A stretch of 28,788 bases of DNA, from NCBI GenBank assembly GCA_904501775.1, contig CAJGCJ010000010.1, positions 1 through 28,788 on the forward strand, given 5' to 3'. The stretch comes from an uncultured Bacteroidaceae bacterium (GTDB lineage Bacteria > Bacteroidota > Bacteroidia > Bacteroidales > Bacteroidaceae). Below, in pieces: positions 17,345-24,562 of the stretch. Made by a program: the position numbers and the translations under genes. The notes below the pieces were generated by a model. The model had not been told where the DNA came from. It was given only the letters and a program-made list of their open reading frames with translations, and did no database searches. Every line of letters starts with the position of its first letter. Position 1 is the stretch's first letter.

Positions 17345-19576
17345 TTAGAAATTCAATGTTATATGTGCCATTGCATTTGTACCGGCTTGTGCTGCATAAC
17401 CTGCATAATCGTACCTTACTTTTGCTCCATCAGCTTCGGTGTAGTATCCGCTTCCGGCATATCCATTGTTCTCATACTCCTCGTTGAACAGGTTGTATAC
17501 GTTCCCGCCTATCGTTATATTCTTTACGCTCTGTAGCTTGAATGTATACGATGCATAGAGGTTGCTTACGAAATAGGTATCGAGTCGGTGTTCTTTACGG
17601 TTGGCATTACTCATATATTGTTTGCTGATATATTGTGTGTGCAGCGATAAAGAGGCTCCTTTGTATTTGTAGCCTATGATGTTGTTGGTTACAATATCGG
17701 GCGAGAATGATATCTGTCTTTCGCCATGATTTATTCTCCATTCCTCGTAGGTGTTGTCATCGTAAAGAACCTCGACAAACTCCTTTATGCGGTTACGGCT
17801 GAGTGTTGCATTGATATCCCACGAGAATCCGCATGGAAGCCCAATACCGGCCATCAGTTCTATACCGGTTCTGTAGCTGTCGGGTATGTTGTCGGCAAGC
17901 GGCTCTCCTATCTCATTCAGCTCTCCGGTAAGTATTAATTGGTCTTTATAGTCCATGTAATAGAGATTGAAGCCTGCATGTATTGTGTTGTTCGCAAATG
18001 TGTAGCCAATTTCATAGTCGGTAAGTCTTTCGGCTTTGGGATGTATATTCAGTTTACCATCGGTATAGTTGTTTCGTGTGGGCTCCTTGTGTGCGATGCC
18101 GACAGAACCAAATATGCGGTTGTGTCTGTCTATCTGCCATGACATTCCGGCTTTGGGGTTGAAAAAGTCGAACGTTTCGTCTATGTCCATTTTTTGCAAC
18201 GAGTTTTCAGCATCGTTCCATTTATCGTTGCAACCTTTTATGGTATATCCTATGTGTCGGTATTGCAGGTCCAGATAGGCATTCAACCCCTTTTGTATTG
18301 TGTAATCTGCTTTAAAATAGATGTTGCCGTCATCCTTTGTACCATTGTTTCGGTAATATTCGTGTGTAGCATTAAGGTTGCCAATATAGTTCTTTACCCA
18401 TAGCACATTACCGAAATGGTCGCCATCGTAGCGGTTCAGAGCACCACCAATAGTGGCGTTTATACGATTATTCTTATAATTGAGTGAGAATATAGCACCG
18501 CCAAAATGGTTGTCCATGGCCTTCTTACGCACAAGATCGCTTTTCTTTATGGTTTCACCATTAAATTCGAAAGGATGCAATGCATACTCAATAAGCTTAC
18601 GGCTGGTTTTGTATTCCTGATAATAACCATCGCCTTTTGTGTAATGAAGTCCCAGATTCATACTCAAACCATTCCCGAAACTGTGGTCGAATAGCAGTTG
18701 GTAGTTCGTCTGTATGTAATTATCTATCTGGTCGTTGTAATAGTGATCCCTGCCATTGTCATCGGTGTACATGTAACCGCATGAGTTATAGCGTCGGCCA
18801 TATTGTTCCATCTCCTCCTTAGAGGCGTAATTCCATGCATGATAGGTCTCTTCGTTGCCTGCAAAAGTGATGAATTTTATAGCACTGTTGTTGTTATAAT
18901 ATGCTGCTTGCAGGTAATACGATTTCAGATCGGCCGAAGCGCGCTCTATATATCCGTCACTGGCTATTCTTGAGAGACGTGCATCGAAACTCCAATGTTC
19001 GTCTATTATTCCTGTACCGGCCTTGATATATTCGCGGTGTGTGCCGAATGAACCGTATGAACTTCCTATTTGGGCATATGGTTTTGATGACATGTGTCCC
19101 GTCTGCAGATTTATGCTTGCTCCGAATGAACCGGCTCCGTTAGTTGAAGTTCCAACGCCACGCTGTATCTGTACATCTTTTACAGATGATGCAAGGTCGG
19201 GTAGGTTTACCCAGAAAACAGTGTGGCTTTCGGCATCGTTTATGGGTATGCCGTTAGCAGTAACGTTTATACGTGTACCATCTGTTCCGCGTACCCTCAG
19301 TGTTGTGTAACCGATGCCGGTTCCGGCATCACTCGTTGTTATGGCACTTGGCGTCATGCTTACCATATATGGAAAGTCGAGTCCGCTGTTGTATGTGCTC
19401 AATTCTTTGCTGTCGATGTTCGTGTAGGCTATCGGTGTCGTTTCGGTAGCGCGTATCGACAGGACTTCTACCTCTTGCAGGTTGATGGCCTGCAGACTGT
19501 CTTTTGTTACCAACTGTTGTGAAAATAGGTTGGCCGTTGCCACGATGAGTGTGGCTGACAATGCAATTTTTTTCAT
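17345..19576 (-). CDS. TonB-dependent outer-membrane receptor for thiamine (OMthi type)
   Basis: A 743-residue receptor that would bring thiamine or a derivative across the outer membrane. The signal peptide is MKKIALSATLIVATANLFSQ. A TonB-box-like stretch NLQEVEVLSIRA (about 33-44) precedes the plug (about 50-160; TTLRVRGTDGTRINVTANGI, GVGTSTNGAGSFGASINLQ). The barrel ends with NVYNLFNEEYENNGYAGSGYY-like sequence and a terminal F. It is the first gene after the TPP riboswitch and is followed by PnuT and ThiN. The same receptor/PnuT/kinase organisation has been described for thiamine acquisition in Bacteroides. It lacks the SusC-type carboxypeptidase domain. The substrate is inferred from the riboswitch and neighbours, not from binding residues. 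Confidence 0.9.
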   Translation of the reverse strand: MKKIALSATLIVATANLFSQQLVTKDSLQAINLQEVEVLSIRATETTPIAYTNIDSKELSTYNSGLDFPYMVSMTPSAITTSDAGTGIGYTTLRVRGTDGTRINVTANGIPINDAESHTVFWVNLPDLASSVKDVQIQRGVGTSTNGAGSFGASINLQTGHMSSKPYAQIGSSYGSFGTHREYIKAGTGIIDEHWSFDARLSRIASDGYIERASADLKSYYLQAAYYNNNSAIKFITFAGNEETYHAWNYASKEEMEQYGRRYNSCGYMYTDDNGRDHYYNDQIDNYIQTNYQLLFDHSFGNGLSMNLGLHYTKGDGYYQEYKTSRKLIEYALHPFEFNGETIKKSDLVRKKAMDNHFGGAIFSLNYKNNRINATIGGALNRYDGDHFGNVLWVKNYIGNLNATHEYYRNNGTKDDGNIYFKADYTIQKGLNAYLDLQYRHIGYTIKGCNDKWNDAENSLQKMDIDETFDFFNPKAGMSWQIDRHNRIFGSVGIAHKEPTRNNYTDGKLNIHPKAERLTDYEIGYTFANNTIHAGFNLYYMDYKDQLILTGELNEIGEPLADNIPDSYRTGIELMAGIGLPCGFSWDINATLSRNRIKEFVEVLYDDNTYEEWRINHGERQISFSPDIVTNNIIGYKYKGASLSLHTQYISKQYMSNANRKEHRLDTYFVSNLYASYTFKLQSVKNITIGGNVYNLFNEEYENNGYAGSGYYTEADGAKVRYDYAGYAAQAGTNAMAHITLNF

Positions 19577-19594
19577 TGTAATTTCAAAAATTGT

Positions 19595-19629
19595 GGAGCA
19601 GAGGATAAAAAAATAAATCCTCCAACTCC
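19595..19629 (-). promoter_or_regulatory. Leader hairpin upstream of the thiamine receptor start codon
   Basis: GAGGAT/ATCCTC (19601-19606 with 19617-19622) forms a 6-bp stem with a 10-nt A/T loop. It is extended by GGAG/CTCC (19595-19598 with 19626-19629) across a small internal loop. It lies about 20-55 nt before the ATG. It is not followed by a good T-tract, so it is not an evident terminator; it may be the expression platform acting on translation. This is inference. Confidence 0.4.
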
Positions 19630-19663
19630 CGGTTAAACGGAAAATGGGGATTTTTCCTATCCA

Positions 19664-19690
19664 GTCACATGTGTGGCCACGCCATGTGAC
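19664..19690 (-). promoter_or_regulatory. Hairpin directly 3' of the TPP aptamer
   Basis: GTCACATG/CATGTGAC, an 8-bp perfect stem (19664-19671 with 19683-19690) around an 11-nt centre that can pair further as GTGGCCAC. It begins 3 nt after the conserved end of the aptamer and so probably belongs to the expression platform. There is no T-tract after it. Confidence 0.5.
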
Positions 19691-19692
19691 TA

Positions 19693-19765
19693 ATTCCTAC
19701 GCCGGCATTACCCGGATCAGGTTCTTGGGTATGATCTCAGCCCATGTATTAAGGCACCCCGTATT
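19693..19765 (-). promoter_or_regulatory. TPP (THI-box) riboswitch
   Basis: On the minus strand all conserved blocks of the thiamine-pyrophosphate aptamer are present in order: ACGGGGTGCC, GGCTGAGATCATACCC, GAACCTGATC, then the P4 hairpin CCGG-GTAATG-CCGG and CGTAGGAA. The pyrimidine-sensing CUGAGA and the pyrophosphate-binding helix are intact. It starts only about 8 nt after the predicted transcription start and lies about 117 nt before the TonB receptor ATG. It should shut down receptor, PnuT and ThiN expression when TPP is plentiful. Confidence 0.96.
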
Positions 19766-19777
19766 TGAAATCTGCTA

Positions 19778-19808
19778 CAAAAGTAGTATAATAAATCTTA
19801 TTTTCAAA
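19778..19808 (-). promoter_or_regulatory. Promoter of the riboswitch-controlled thiamine operon
   Basis: On the minus strand TTTG (plus 19805-19808), exactly 19 bp, then TACTTTTG (plus 19778-19785): a full Bacteroidetes consensus promoter. The predicted start near 19771 places the riboswitch at the very 5' end of the mRNA. Confidence 0.85.
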
Positions 19809-19960
19809 GGAGTTAAAAGAATATTACCTTCAGATTTTATAATTACAAAAAATAGTTCTACTTTTACACTAATGATTAAAATTAATGCCTATGAGACTAT
19901 GCGTATAGTATAATACGCGCACACATACATATTACGGAAGCGTTTTAGCATTATTCTTTT
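19809..19960. other. Gene-free stretch upstream of the thiamine promoter
   Basis: A/T-rich sequence with no credible ORF. The only structure seen is a small inverted repeat GCGTAT-agtata-ATACGC (19901-19918). It would lie upstream of the rod-shaped RNA on the plus strand and may contain its promoter, but no TTTG/TAnnTTTG pair with correct spacing was found. Confidence 0.4.
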
Positions 19961-20108
19961 GCTTTGAAAGTTTGGCGACTATAAAGGACAAAAAAGAGTA
20001 ACGTCTGAAATGCTCGTGCTTTATAGCGCGGGCTTTTTAGCTATTCTTTTGTCGAGGTTACGCCAAACACCGCAAAGCGAGGATATCTGAAAGTCCACGC
20101 TTTTTTTT
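19961..20108 (+). ncRNA. Rod-shaped structured RNA with 6S-like architecture (candidate)
   Basis: On the plus strand five nested helices fold into one rod: GCTTTG/CAAAGC (19961-19966 with 20073-20078), GTTTGGCG/CGCCAAAC (19970-19977 with 20061-20068), GACAAAA/TTTTGTC (19987-19993 with 20047-20053), and an apical GCTCGTGCT-TTAT-AGCGCGGGC hairpin (20012-20033), with a terminator overlapping the 3' end. Two pairs in the apical stem are G-U in this orientation and would be A-C on the other strand, so the plus strand is the RNA. A large asymmetric bubble (18 nt facing 13 nt) sits mid-rod, as in 6S RNA. The 3' side of the bubble runs into TATTCTTTTG, close to a Bacteroidetes -7 box, as expected of a promoter mimic. 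Family assignment is unproven; the promoter is unclear. Confidence 0.5.
20075..20108 (+). terminator. Rho-independent terminator of the structured RNA
   Basis: AAGCG-A-GGA (20075-20083), a loop of 10 nt, then TCC-A-CGCTT (20094-20102), running into eight T (20101-20108). The stem has a single A-A mismatch. It overlaps the 3' strand of the rod's closing helix. Confidence 0.65.
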
Positions 20109-20351
20109 GTATGCTCTTTTAACGGGGTGTTATTTGAAGAGATTTTATAATTGGCTTGAATGATGTTTTTGCAATCGGTATTTATGGAAAAATTTATTAT
20201 TGAGTTTCTGCTGTTTTTTGAGTTGTGTTTTATGCTTATGCCGCAATTCAATGTGGCATTGAAAAACAAGGATAGTCTTAGTGACATGGATGAGGCCTGA
20301 TTGATAATATGACTCATCTCTTAGGCTTGCTGCTGCAACAGGCCTAAATAT
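20109..20351. other. Gene-free stretch between the structured RNA and the thrC terminator
   Basis: No convincing coding sequence. Two small hairpin-capable sequences are present without T-tracts: GCCGCA/TGTGGC (20240-20257) and TTAGGC/GCCTAA with an inner TTGC/GCAA (about 20322-20347). I see nothing else to annotate. Confidence 0.4.
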
Positions 20352-20390
20352 AAAAAAGAATAAGGTGCATGCCGCGACATACACCTTATT
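20352..20390 (-). terminator. Rho-independent terminator of the apgM-thrC operon
   Basis: Stem AATAAGGTG/CACCTTATT (20059+300: 20359-20367 with 20382-20390), with a further inner ATG/CAT pairing. On the minus strand it is followed by CTTTTTTAT. It lies about 30 bp beyond the thrC stop. Confidence 0.85.
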
Positions 20391-20421
20391 ACATTGTGAC
20401 AGGGATATTCTCCTTGTAATG

Positions 20422-21720
20422 TTATCTCATAAGATAGCTTTTCAGTTCCTCAAACTCTGTGCTCATTCCGATGCTGACCTTCTCGCCTTTCATGAACTCC
20501 TGCAATGGCAACGGAATCTCTATGTCGCTGCTTAGTATGTTGTCTATTGTCTCTTTGAACTTTGCAGGGTGTGCTGTTTCAAGGAATACTCCTGTCTCGT
20601 CGGGCTGCAACTGCTCCTTGAGTGCAAGATAACCGCAAGCACCGTGAGGGTCGAGCAGATATCTGCTGTCGTTCCATAGTTCCTTTACTCCTGCTGCAAT
20701 CTGACTGTCGTTGTATGTTGCACCGCTGATGTTCCTGCACACTTCGCTGTGGTTATAGTTGTACAAATCCATTATGCGTGCGAAATTGCTCGGGTTGCCT
20801 ACATCCATTGCGTTTGCTATTGTGCACACCGATGCCTTGGGCTCGAATAGGCTGCTTTGCAGATAGTTGTAGAATATGTCGTTGCTGTTGTTGGCTGCAA
20901 TAAAGTGCTTGATTGGTAATCCCATCTCTTTGGCAAAGAGGCCGGCGGTAAGGTTGCCGAAGTTTCCGCTTGGTACGGATATCACAAGATTCTCGGCTTT
21001 GCCTATCTTTTTCAGCTGTGCGTATGCCCAGAAATAGTAGAACGATTGTGGAAGGAAACGTGCAAGGTTTATTGAGTTCGCACTTGTGAGGAACAGTTTC
21101 CCGTTCAACTCCTTGTCAAGGAATGCCTGTTTTACAAGTGCCTGACAATCGTCGAAACAGCCATCTATCTCAAGTGCTGTGATGTTGCGTCCAAGAGTGG
21201 TGAACTGCTTTTCCTGTATTTCGCTGACTTTTCCTTTGGGGTAGAGGATATATACATGTATGCCTTCAACTCCAAGAAATCCGTTTGCTACGGCACTTCC
21301 TGTGTCGCCCGATGTCGCAACAAGTACGTTTACCTGTCTGTCGTTTTTCTTTCTTACAAAATATCCCAGCAGTCGGGCCATGAAACGGCCGCCGACATCC
21401 TTGAATGCAAGCGTTGGTCCGTGAAATAGCTCAAGTGAATAGATGTTATCGGTAACATGTACTACAGGTGTGTCGAAACTGAGAGTGTCGTAAACAATTT
21501 CTTTAAGGTCGTTATGCGGAACATCTTCGCCAAAGAAGGCTTTTGCAACCTCAAACGCAATCTCTTGGAATGTAAGATTCTCAATGTTCTCGAAAAATTC
21601 TGCAGGCAGTCTGTTTATCTTGTTGGGCATAAAGAGACCTTTGTCGGCTGCAAGTCCTTTGATGACTGCCTCTTCGAGTGATATCTCCTTAACCTCTTTG
21701 TTTGTGCTGTAATATTTCAT
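20422..21720 (-). CDS. thrC: Threonine synthase
   Basis: A PLP enzyme that converts O-phospho-L-homoserine to L-threonine and phosphate. The 432 residues match the class found in bacteria with a long N-terminal part (MKYYSTNKEVKEISLEEAVI). The PLP lysine is Lys107 in HGPTLAFKDVGGRF, and the phosphate-cradle loop ATSGDTGSAV lies at about 135-144. The C-terminus carries LDPHGACGYLAL (about 357-368), also typical. It is the distal gene of a pair with the ApgM-like protein (21 bp gap), which probably supplies its substrate. The shared transcript ends at a strong terminator. Confidence 0.96.
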   Translation of the reverse strand: MKYYSTNKEVKEISLEEAVIKGLAADKGLFMPNKINRLPAEFFENIENLTFQEIAFEVAKAFFGEDVPHNDLKEIVYDTLSFDTPVVHVTDNIYSLELFHGPTLAFKDVGGRFMARLLGYFVRKKNDRQVNVLVATSGDTGSAVANGFLGVEGIHVYILYPKGKVSEIQEKQFTTLGRNITALEIDGCFDDCQALVKQAFLDKELNGKLFLTSANSINLARFLPQSFYYFWAYAQLKKIGKAENLVISVPSGNFGNLTAGLFAKEMGLPIKHFIAANNSNDIFYNYLQSSLFEPKASVCTIANAMDVGNPSNFARIMDLYNYNHSEVCRNISGATYNDSQIAAGVKELWNDSRYLLDPHGACGYLALKEQLQPDETGVFLETAHPAKFKETIDNILSSDIEIPLPLQEFMKGEKVSIGMSTEFEELKSYLMR

Positions 21721-21741
21721 CTTTTTTCTGTTTTTATCTGT

Positions 21742-22953
21742 TCAGCATTGCATGAATGCCTTTATAAACTCATCTTCTTTCATATCTCCGTAGTAGCCCT
21801 CTTTTGCGGCCATCTCGTCAAAGCTCTTTACGTTGTCGGGGGTTATTCCCTTATGCCATATAAGGAATGGAATAGGGTCGGATGTGTGTGTGCGAAGTTT
21901 GCAGGGTGTGGGGTGGTCGGGCAGTATGGCTATTGCAACCGGCTCGTCCCAATCTTTCACCTTCTCGTATATAGGGCCAACGACACGGCTGTCGAGGTCT
22001 TCTATCGTGCGCATCTTCAGTGCTATGTCGCCTTCGTGTCCTGCTTCGTCACTCGCTTCTATGTGCAGATAGACAAAGTCGTCGTCTTTGAGCGCTTCGA
22101 GCAGTGCCGATACTTTATTCTCGTAATTGGTGTTATAGAGTCCTGTTGCTCCTTCTACCTCAAGTACACGCAAGCCTGCATAGCGTCCTATTCCGCGTAT
22201 CAAATCTACAGCCGAGATTACCGAGCCTCTTTTTATCTGTGGAAATTTCTCGCTGAGCAATTCCATTTGGGGACGGTAACCGCCGCCCCATGGCCATATA
22301 CTGTTGGCTGCATCCTTGCCTTGCTGTATTCGTTCTTTGTTCAAAGGGTGCTCCATCAGCAGAATCTGCGACTGCATTATAAGGTCATTTATAAGGTCGG
22401 CTGTGGGTTGTGCTTCGGGTACATCGGCCTTTACAAGATAGGGAGCGAATTTCTCTCCGGGTATATCGTGGGGCGGTGTGCAGCTGATGCGCTTGTCACC
22501 ACCTTTTATCACAAGCAGATGACGGTATTGTACGCCTGTGTGGAAACGTACCTGTCCGTTGCCGAGTTTCTCCTGCAGATATTTTACAAGTATATCGGCA
22601 TCTTCGGTTGTAATATGTCCTGCTGAGTGGTTCTTGAGTATGTGGTTGTTTATGCACACGATGTTGCAGCGTAGTGCAAGTTCGTCATCGGCCAATTCAA
22701 CTCCTATGCTTGCTGCCTCCAATGGGCCTCGTCCTTCGTACACTTTCGGAAGGTCATATCCAAGTATCGACATGTTGGCAACCTCGCTTCCGGGATGAAA
22801 GCCGGGAGCTACGGTCGAAAGTAATCCGCAACGGCCCATTTTTGCCAGATAGTCCATGTGTGGTGTGTGTGCCGCCTGTAATAATGTTTTTTCTCCAAGT
22901 GATTCAATAGGCCAGTCGGCCATTCCGTCTCCCAATATTATAATGTGTTTCAT
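21742..22953 (-). CDS. ApgM-like phosphoglycerate-mutase-family protein, proposed homoserine kinase
   Basis: A 403-residue member of the cofactor-independent phosphoglycerate mutase/alkaline phosphatase superfamily. The start at 22953 was chosen because MKHIIILGDGMADWP is the family N-terminus; the longer reading from 22995 adds 14 atypical residues. Metal-binding motifs are visible: GDGMAD (8-13), the nucleophile loop HPGSEVANMSILGYD (about 53-67), EASDEAGHEGD and LPDHPTPC. Members of this subfamily next to threonine synthase in genomes without ThrB have been proposed to phosphorylate homoserine (TIGR02535, 'proposed homoserine kinase'). The thrC neighbour here supports that reading. True 2,3-independent phosphoglycerate mutase activity cannot be excluded from sequence. 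Confidence 0.88.
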   Translation of the reverse strand: MKHIIILGDGMADWPIESLGEKTLLQAAHTPHMDYLAKMGRCGLLSTVAPGFHPGSEVANMSILGYDLPKVYEGRGPLEAASIGVELADDELALRCNIVCINNHILKNHSAGHITTEDADILVKYLQEKLGNGQVRFHTGVQYRHLLVIKGGDKRISCTPPHDIPGEKFAPYLVKADVPEAQPTADLINDLIMQSQILLMEHPLNKERIQQGKDAANSIWPWGGGYRPQMELLSEKFPQIKRGSVISAVDLIRGIGRYAGLRVLEVEGATGLYNTNYENKVSALLEALKDDDFVYLHIEASDEAGHEGDIALKMRTIEDLDSRVVGPIYEKVKDWDEPVAIAILPDHPTPCKLRTHTSDPIPFLIWHKGITPDNVKSFDEMAAKEGYYGDMKEDEFIKAFMQC

Positions 22954-23400
22954 AATGCTCTTTTGCAAAGTGGTTGGTATTGTCTTGAATAACAATATTG
23001 TCGTGACACATTCTTATGTGCCTACTGACTTTAGTGTGACAATGCCTTGTCGGCTGATTGTCTTTTTTAAATAAAAAATTGCTGAAAAGATGTTTCGCGT
23101 AGAAACAAAAGTATACTGTCCTAACCCCTAAGGGTAATACCGATGGATGTACAAATAATAATACTGCCGCCGATAGATGTACCGACAGTATTATTTGAGG
23201 AGACTGTAATCTGATTGTATTTGTACATGTCTGTTTTCTTCATTTTTTATTTGTACGCTGGCAAATTTATAAATAAAAATGAGAAAACAATAACATTTGT
23301 GCGGTTTTTTGATAAAATTTATTGGAATTTGTGTTATTGCTAACGTTTCGTCTATCTTGTGCGCTTTTTTGGTGTCGAATAGTTGGATTTTTCTTCTGTA
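22954..23400. promoter_or_regulatory. Repeat-rich regulatory region upstream of apgM
   Basis: A gene-free stretch of 447 bp. On the minus strand a consensus -7 box TACTTTTG (plus 23106-23113) lacks a TTTG at -33; instead the near-palindrome ACCCCTAAGGGT (23124-23135) occupies that position. The leader can form ATTGTC..ACAC/GTGT..GACAAT (22997-23009 with 23034-23043). Further upstream lie the direct repeat CGATRGATGTAC twice (23141, 23171), a 10-bp stem AATAATACTG/CAGTATTATT (23157-23166 with 23186-23195), the inverted pair ATGTACAAATA/TATTTGTACAT (23147 and 23218), and a third TATTTGTACG (23248). No terminator for comF was recognised. Confidence 0.45.
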
Positions 23401-24093
23401 TTATTGGAATTTGTTGCTTGTGTATGCAAGGGTGAAGATGCTCACTCTGCATCCTGCTGCGCATAATGCTTTTGCGCAACTTGCAATTGTAGCTCCTGTT
23501 GTTAGAATATCATCGACAAGAAGCACATGTTTGCCTTCTATCTTCTTGGGGTTTATTATAGAGAATATACCATCGACATTTTTCCATCTCTCTTCGCGGT
23601 TCTTGTCTGTCTGTGTCTCATTAGCAATAGTGCGTACAATGAGGTCGGTGGCGGTATCTATTCCCGTTGCGTGCGAGAGTCCGCGTGCAATGTATTCGCT
23701 CTGGTTGTAGCCGCGTTTGCGAAGTTTCTTTTTTGAAAGAGGCAACGGAACAATCAGTTCAATCTCTTTGAAGAAATCATCTTTCACAAGCTCTTTTGCT
23801 GCGTTTACGGCAAGGCGAAAGCCTATTTCGGGGCGGTCGTTGTATTTCATTTCGTGCAGCAGACGGTTGTATGGCGAGCCTTTACGGTAATATATATAGG
23901 AGGCGGCGTGCTCTACAGGAACAATTCCCCAGAATGACTTTTCGATGTCGGGCAGTTCTTCTCTGCTTACCAGTGGCAGGCCCACAAGGCAGTTGAGGCA
24001 GATATCCTTCTCCTCTTTTGATAATATCTCGTTGCATACAAGACAGTGACGGGGAAAAATAATATCTATGAAGTCAGAAATCCATTTCATCAC
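23401..24093 (-). CDS. comF: ComF-family phosphoribosyltransferase-like protein
   Basis: A 230-residue protein of the ComFC/GntX family. The N-terminus carries a four-cysteine zinc-binding site (CLVC at about 17-20 and CLNC at about 32-35). The C-terminal half is a type I PRTase domain with the PRPP loop HVLLVDDILTTGATI (about 188-202) and the KKLRKRGYNQSEYIARGL segment (about 121-138) typical of the family. ComF proteins are tied to DNA uptake and handling in several bacteria; the enzymatic substrate is not established. Its start lies inside recX (20 bp overlap), so the two are translationally coupled. ATG-ATG gives two possible starts one codon apart. It is the last gene of the lysS-to-comF minus-strand block. 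Confidence 0.9.
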   Translation of the reverse strand: MMKWISDFIDIIFPRHCLVCNEILSKEEKDICLNCLVGLPLVSREELPDIEKSFWGIVPVEHAASYIYYRKGSPYNRLLHEMKYNDRPEIGFRLAVNAAKELVKDDFFKEIELIVPLPLSKKKLRKRGYNQSEYIARGLSHATGIDTATDLIVRTIANETQTDKNREERWKNVDGIFSIINPKKIEGKHVLLVDDILTTGATIASCAKALCAAGCRVSIFTLAYTSNKFQ

Positions 24094-24550
24094 ACTCTGA
24101 ATTCAATGATTTTATTATTAGGTGTGGCTCGAATCCCCTGCTTGCTGCAAAACGCAGTACCTTTTGTGTGGTTTCCCTGTCACTTTTGTATTTAAGCTCT
24201 TTGTGTTTCAGTGCTATAACCTTTTTCATTATGGCGATGTAGGTGTCGTCGTCAATGGCAGCTATGGCGTTATTGATATTCTCCCTGTCAATCTGTTTCT
24301 CGCGAAGGGCTGCCTGTATCTTTATGCGTCCCCATTGGTTAAACCGCAATTTGTCATTTACAAAAGCCTTGCTGTAACGCTCTTCGTTTATGAAGTTCTC
24401 GCTCTTTAGCCTCTCTATGATACGTTGTTGTGCCTCCTCTGTAACCCCCCATGCCTTAAGCTTGGCTACAACCTCGTGTGTGCAGCGTTCGCACGGTGTG
24501 CAATATGCTGCAGCTTTGTTCAGTGCTTCGCTTTCGGTTATAGTTTTCAT
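24074..24550 (-). CDS. recX: RecX-family regulator of RecA
   Basis: A 158-residue helical protein. RecX binds RecA filaments and limits recombination and coprotease activity. The diagnostic first-repeat pattern is KAAAYCTPCERCTHEVVAKLKAWGV (split here as about 12-23 and 24-36), then the helix RIIERLKSENFINEERYSKAFVNDK (about 43-67) and W-GR-KI-AALREK (about 72-85). Three cysteines at 17, 20 and 23 form CxxCxxC; I do not know a metal site in the family and take it as chance or a lineage trait. It lies 12 bp after prmC and overlaps comF by 20 bp. Confidence 0.92.
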   Translation of the reverse strand: MKTITESEALNKAAAYCTPCERCTHEVVAKLKAWGVTEEAQQRIIERLKSENFINEERYSKAFVNDKLRFNQWGRIKIQAALREKQIDRENINNAIAAIDDDTYIAIMKKVIALKHKELKYKSDRETTQKVLRFAASRGFEPHLIIKSLNSECDEMDF

Positions 24551-24562
24551 TCTGCCTCTTCT

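Noticed and set aside
19644..19913. 89-codon open frame on the plus strand
   Set aside because: Runs through the complement of the TPP riboswitch and the thiamine promoter.
20021..20317. 98-codon open frame on the minus strand
   Set aside because: Overlaps the structured RNA and its terminator, has biased Asn/Ser/Ile composition and no recognisable start context.
21748..22626. Long 292-codon open frame on the plus strand
   Set aside because: Lies wholly antisense to the well-supported ApgM-like gene; cysteine- and aromatic-rich composition typical of a shadow frame; no domain recognised.
22880..22988. Possible threonine/isoleucine attenuator leader peptide before apgM
   Set aside because: The short frame starting near 22988-23015 has no run of Thr or Ile codons and overlaps the apgM start out of frame; no terminator/antiterminator pair was found.
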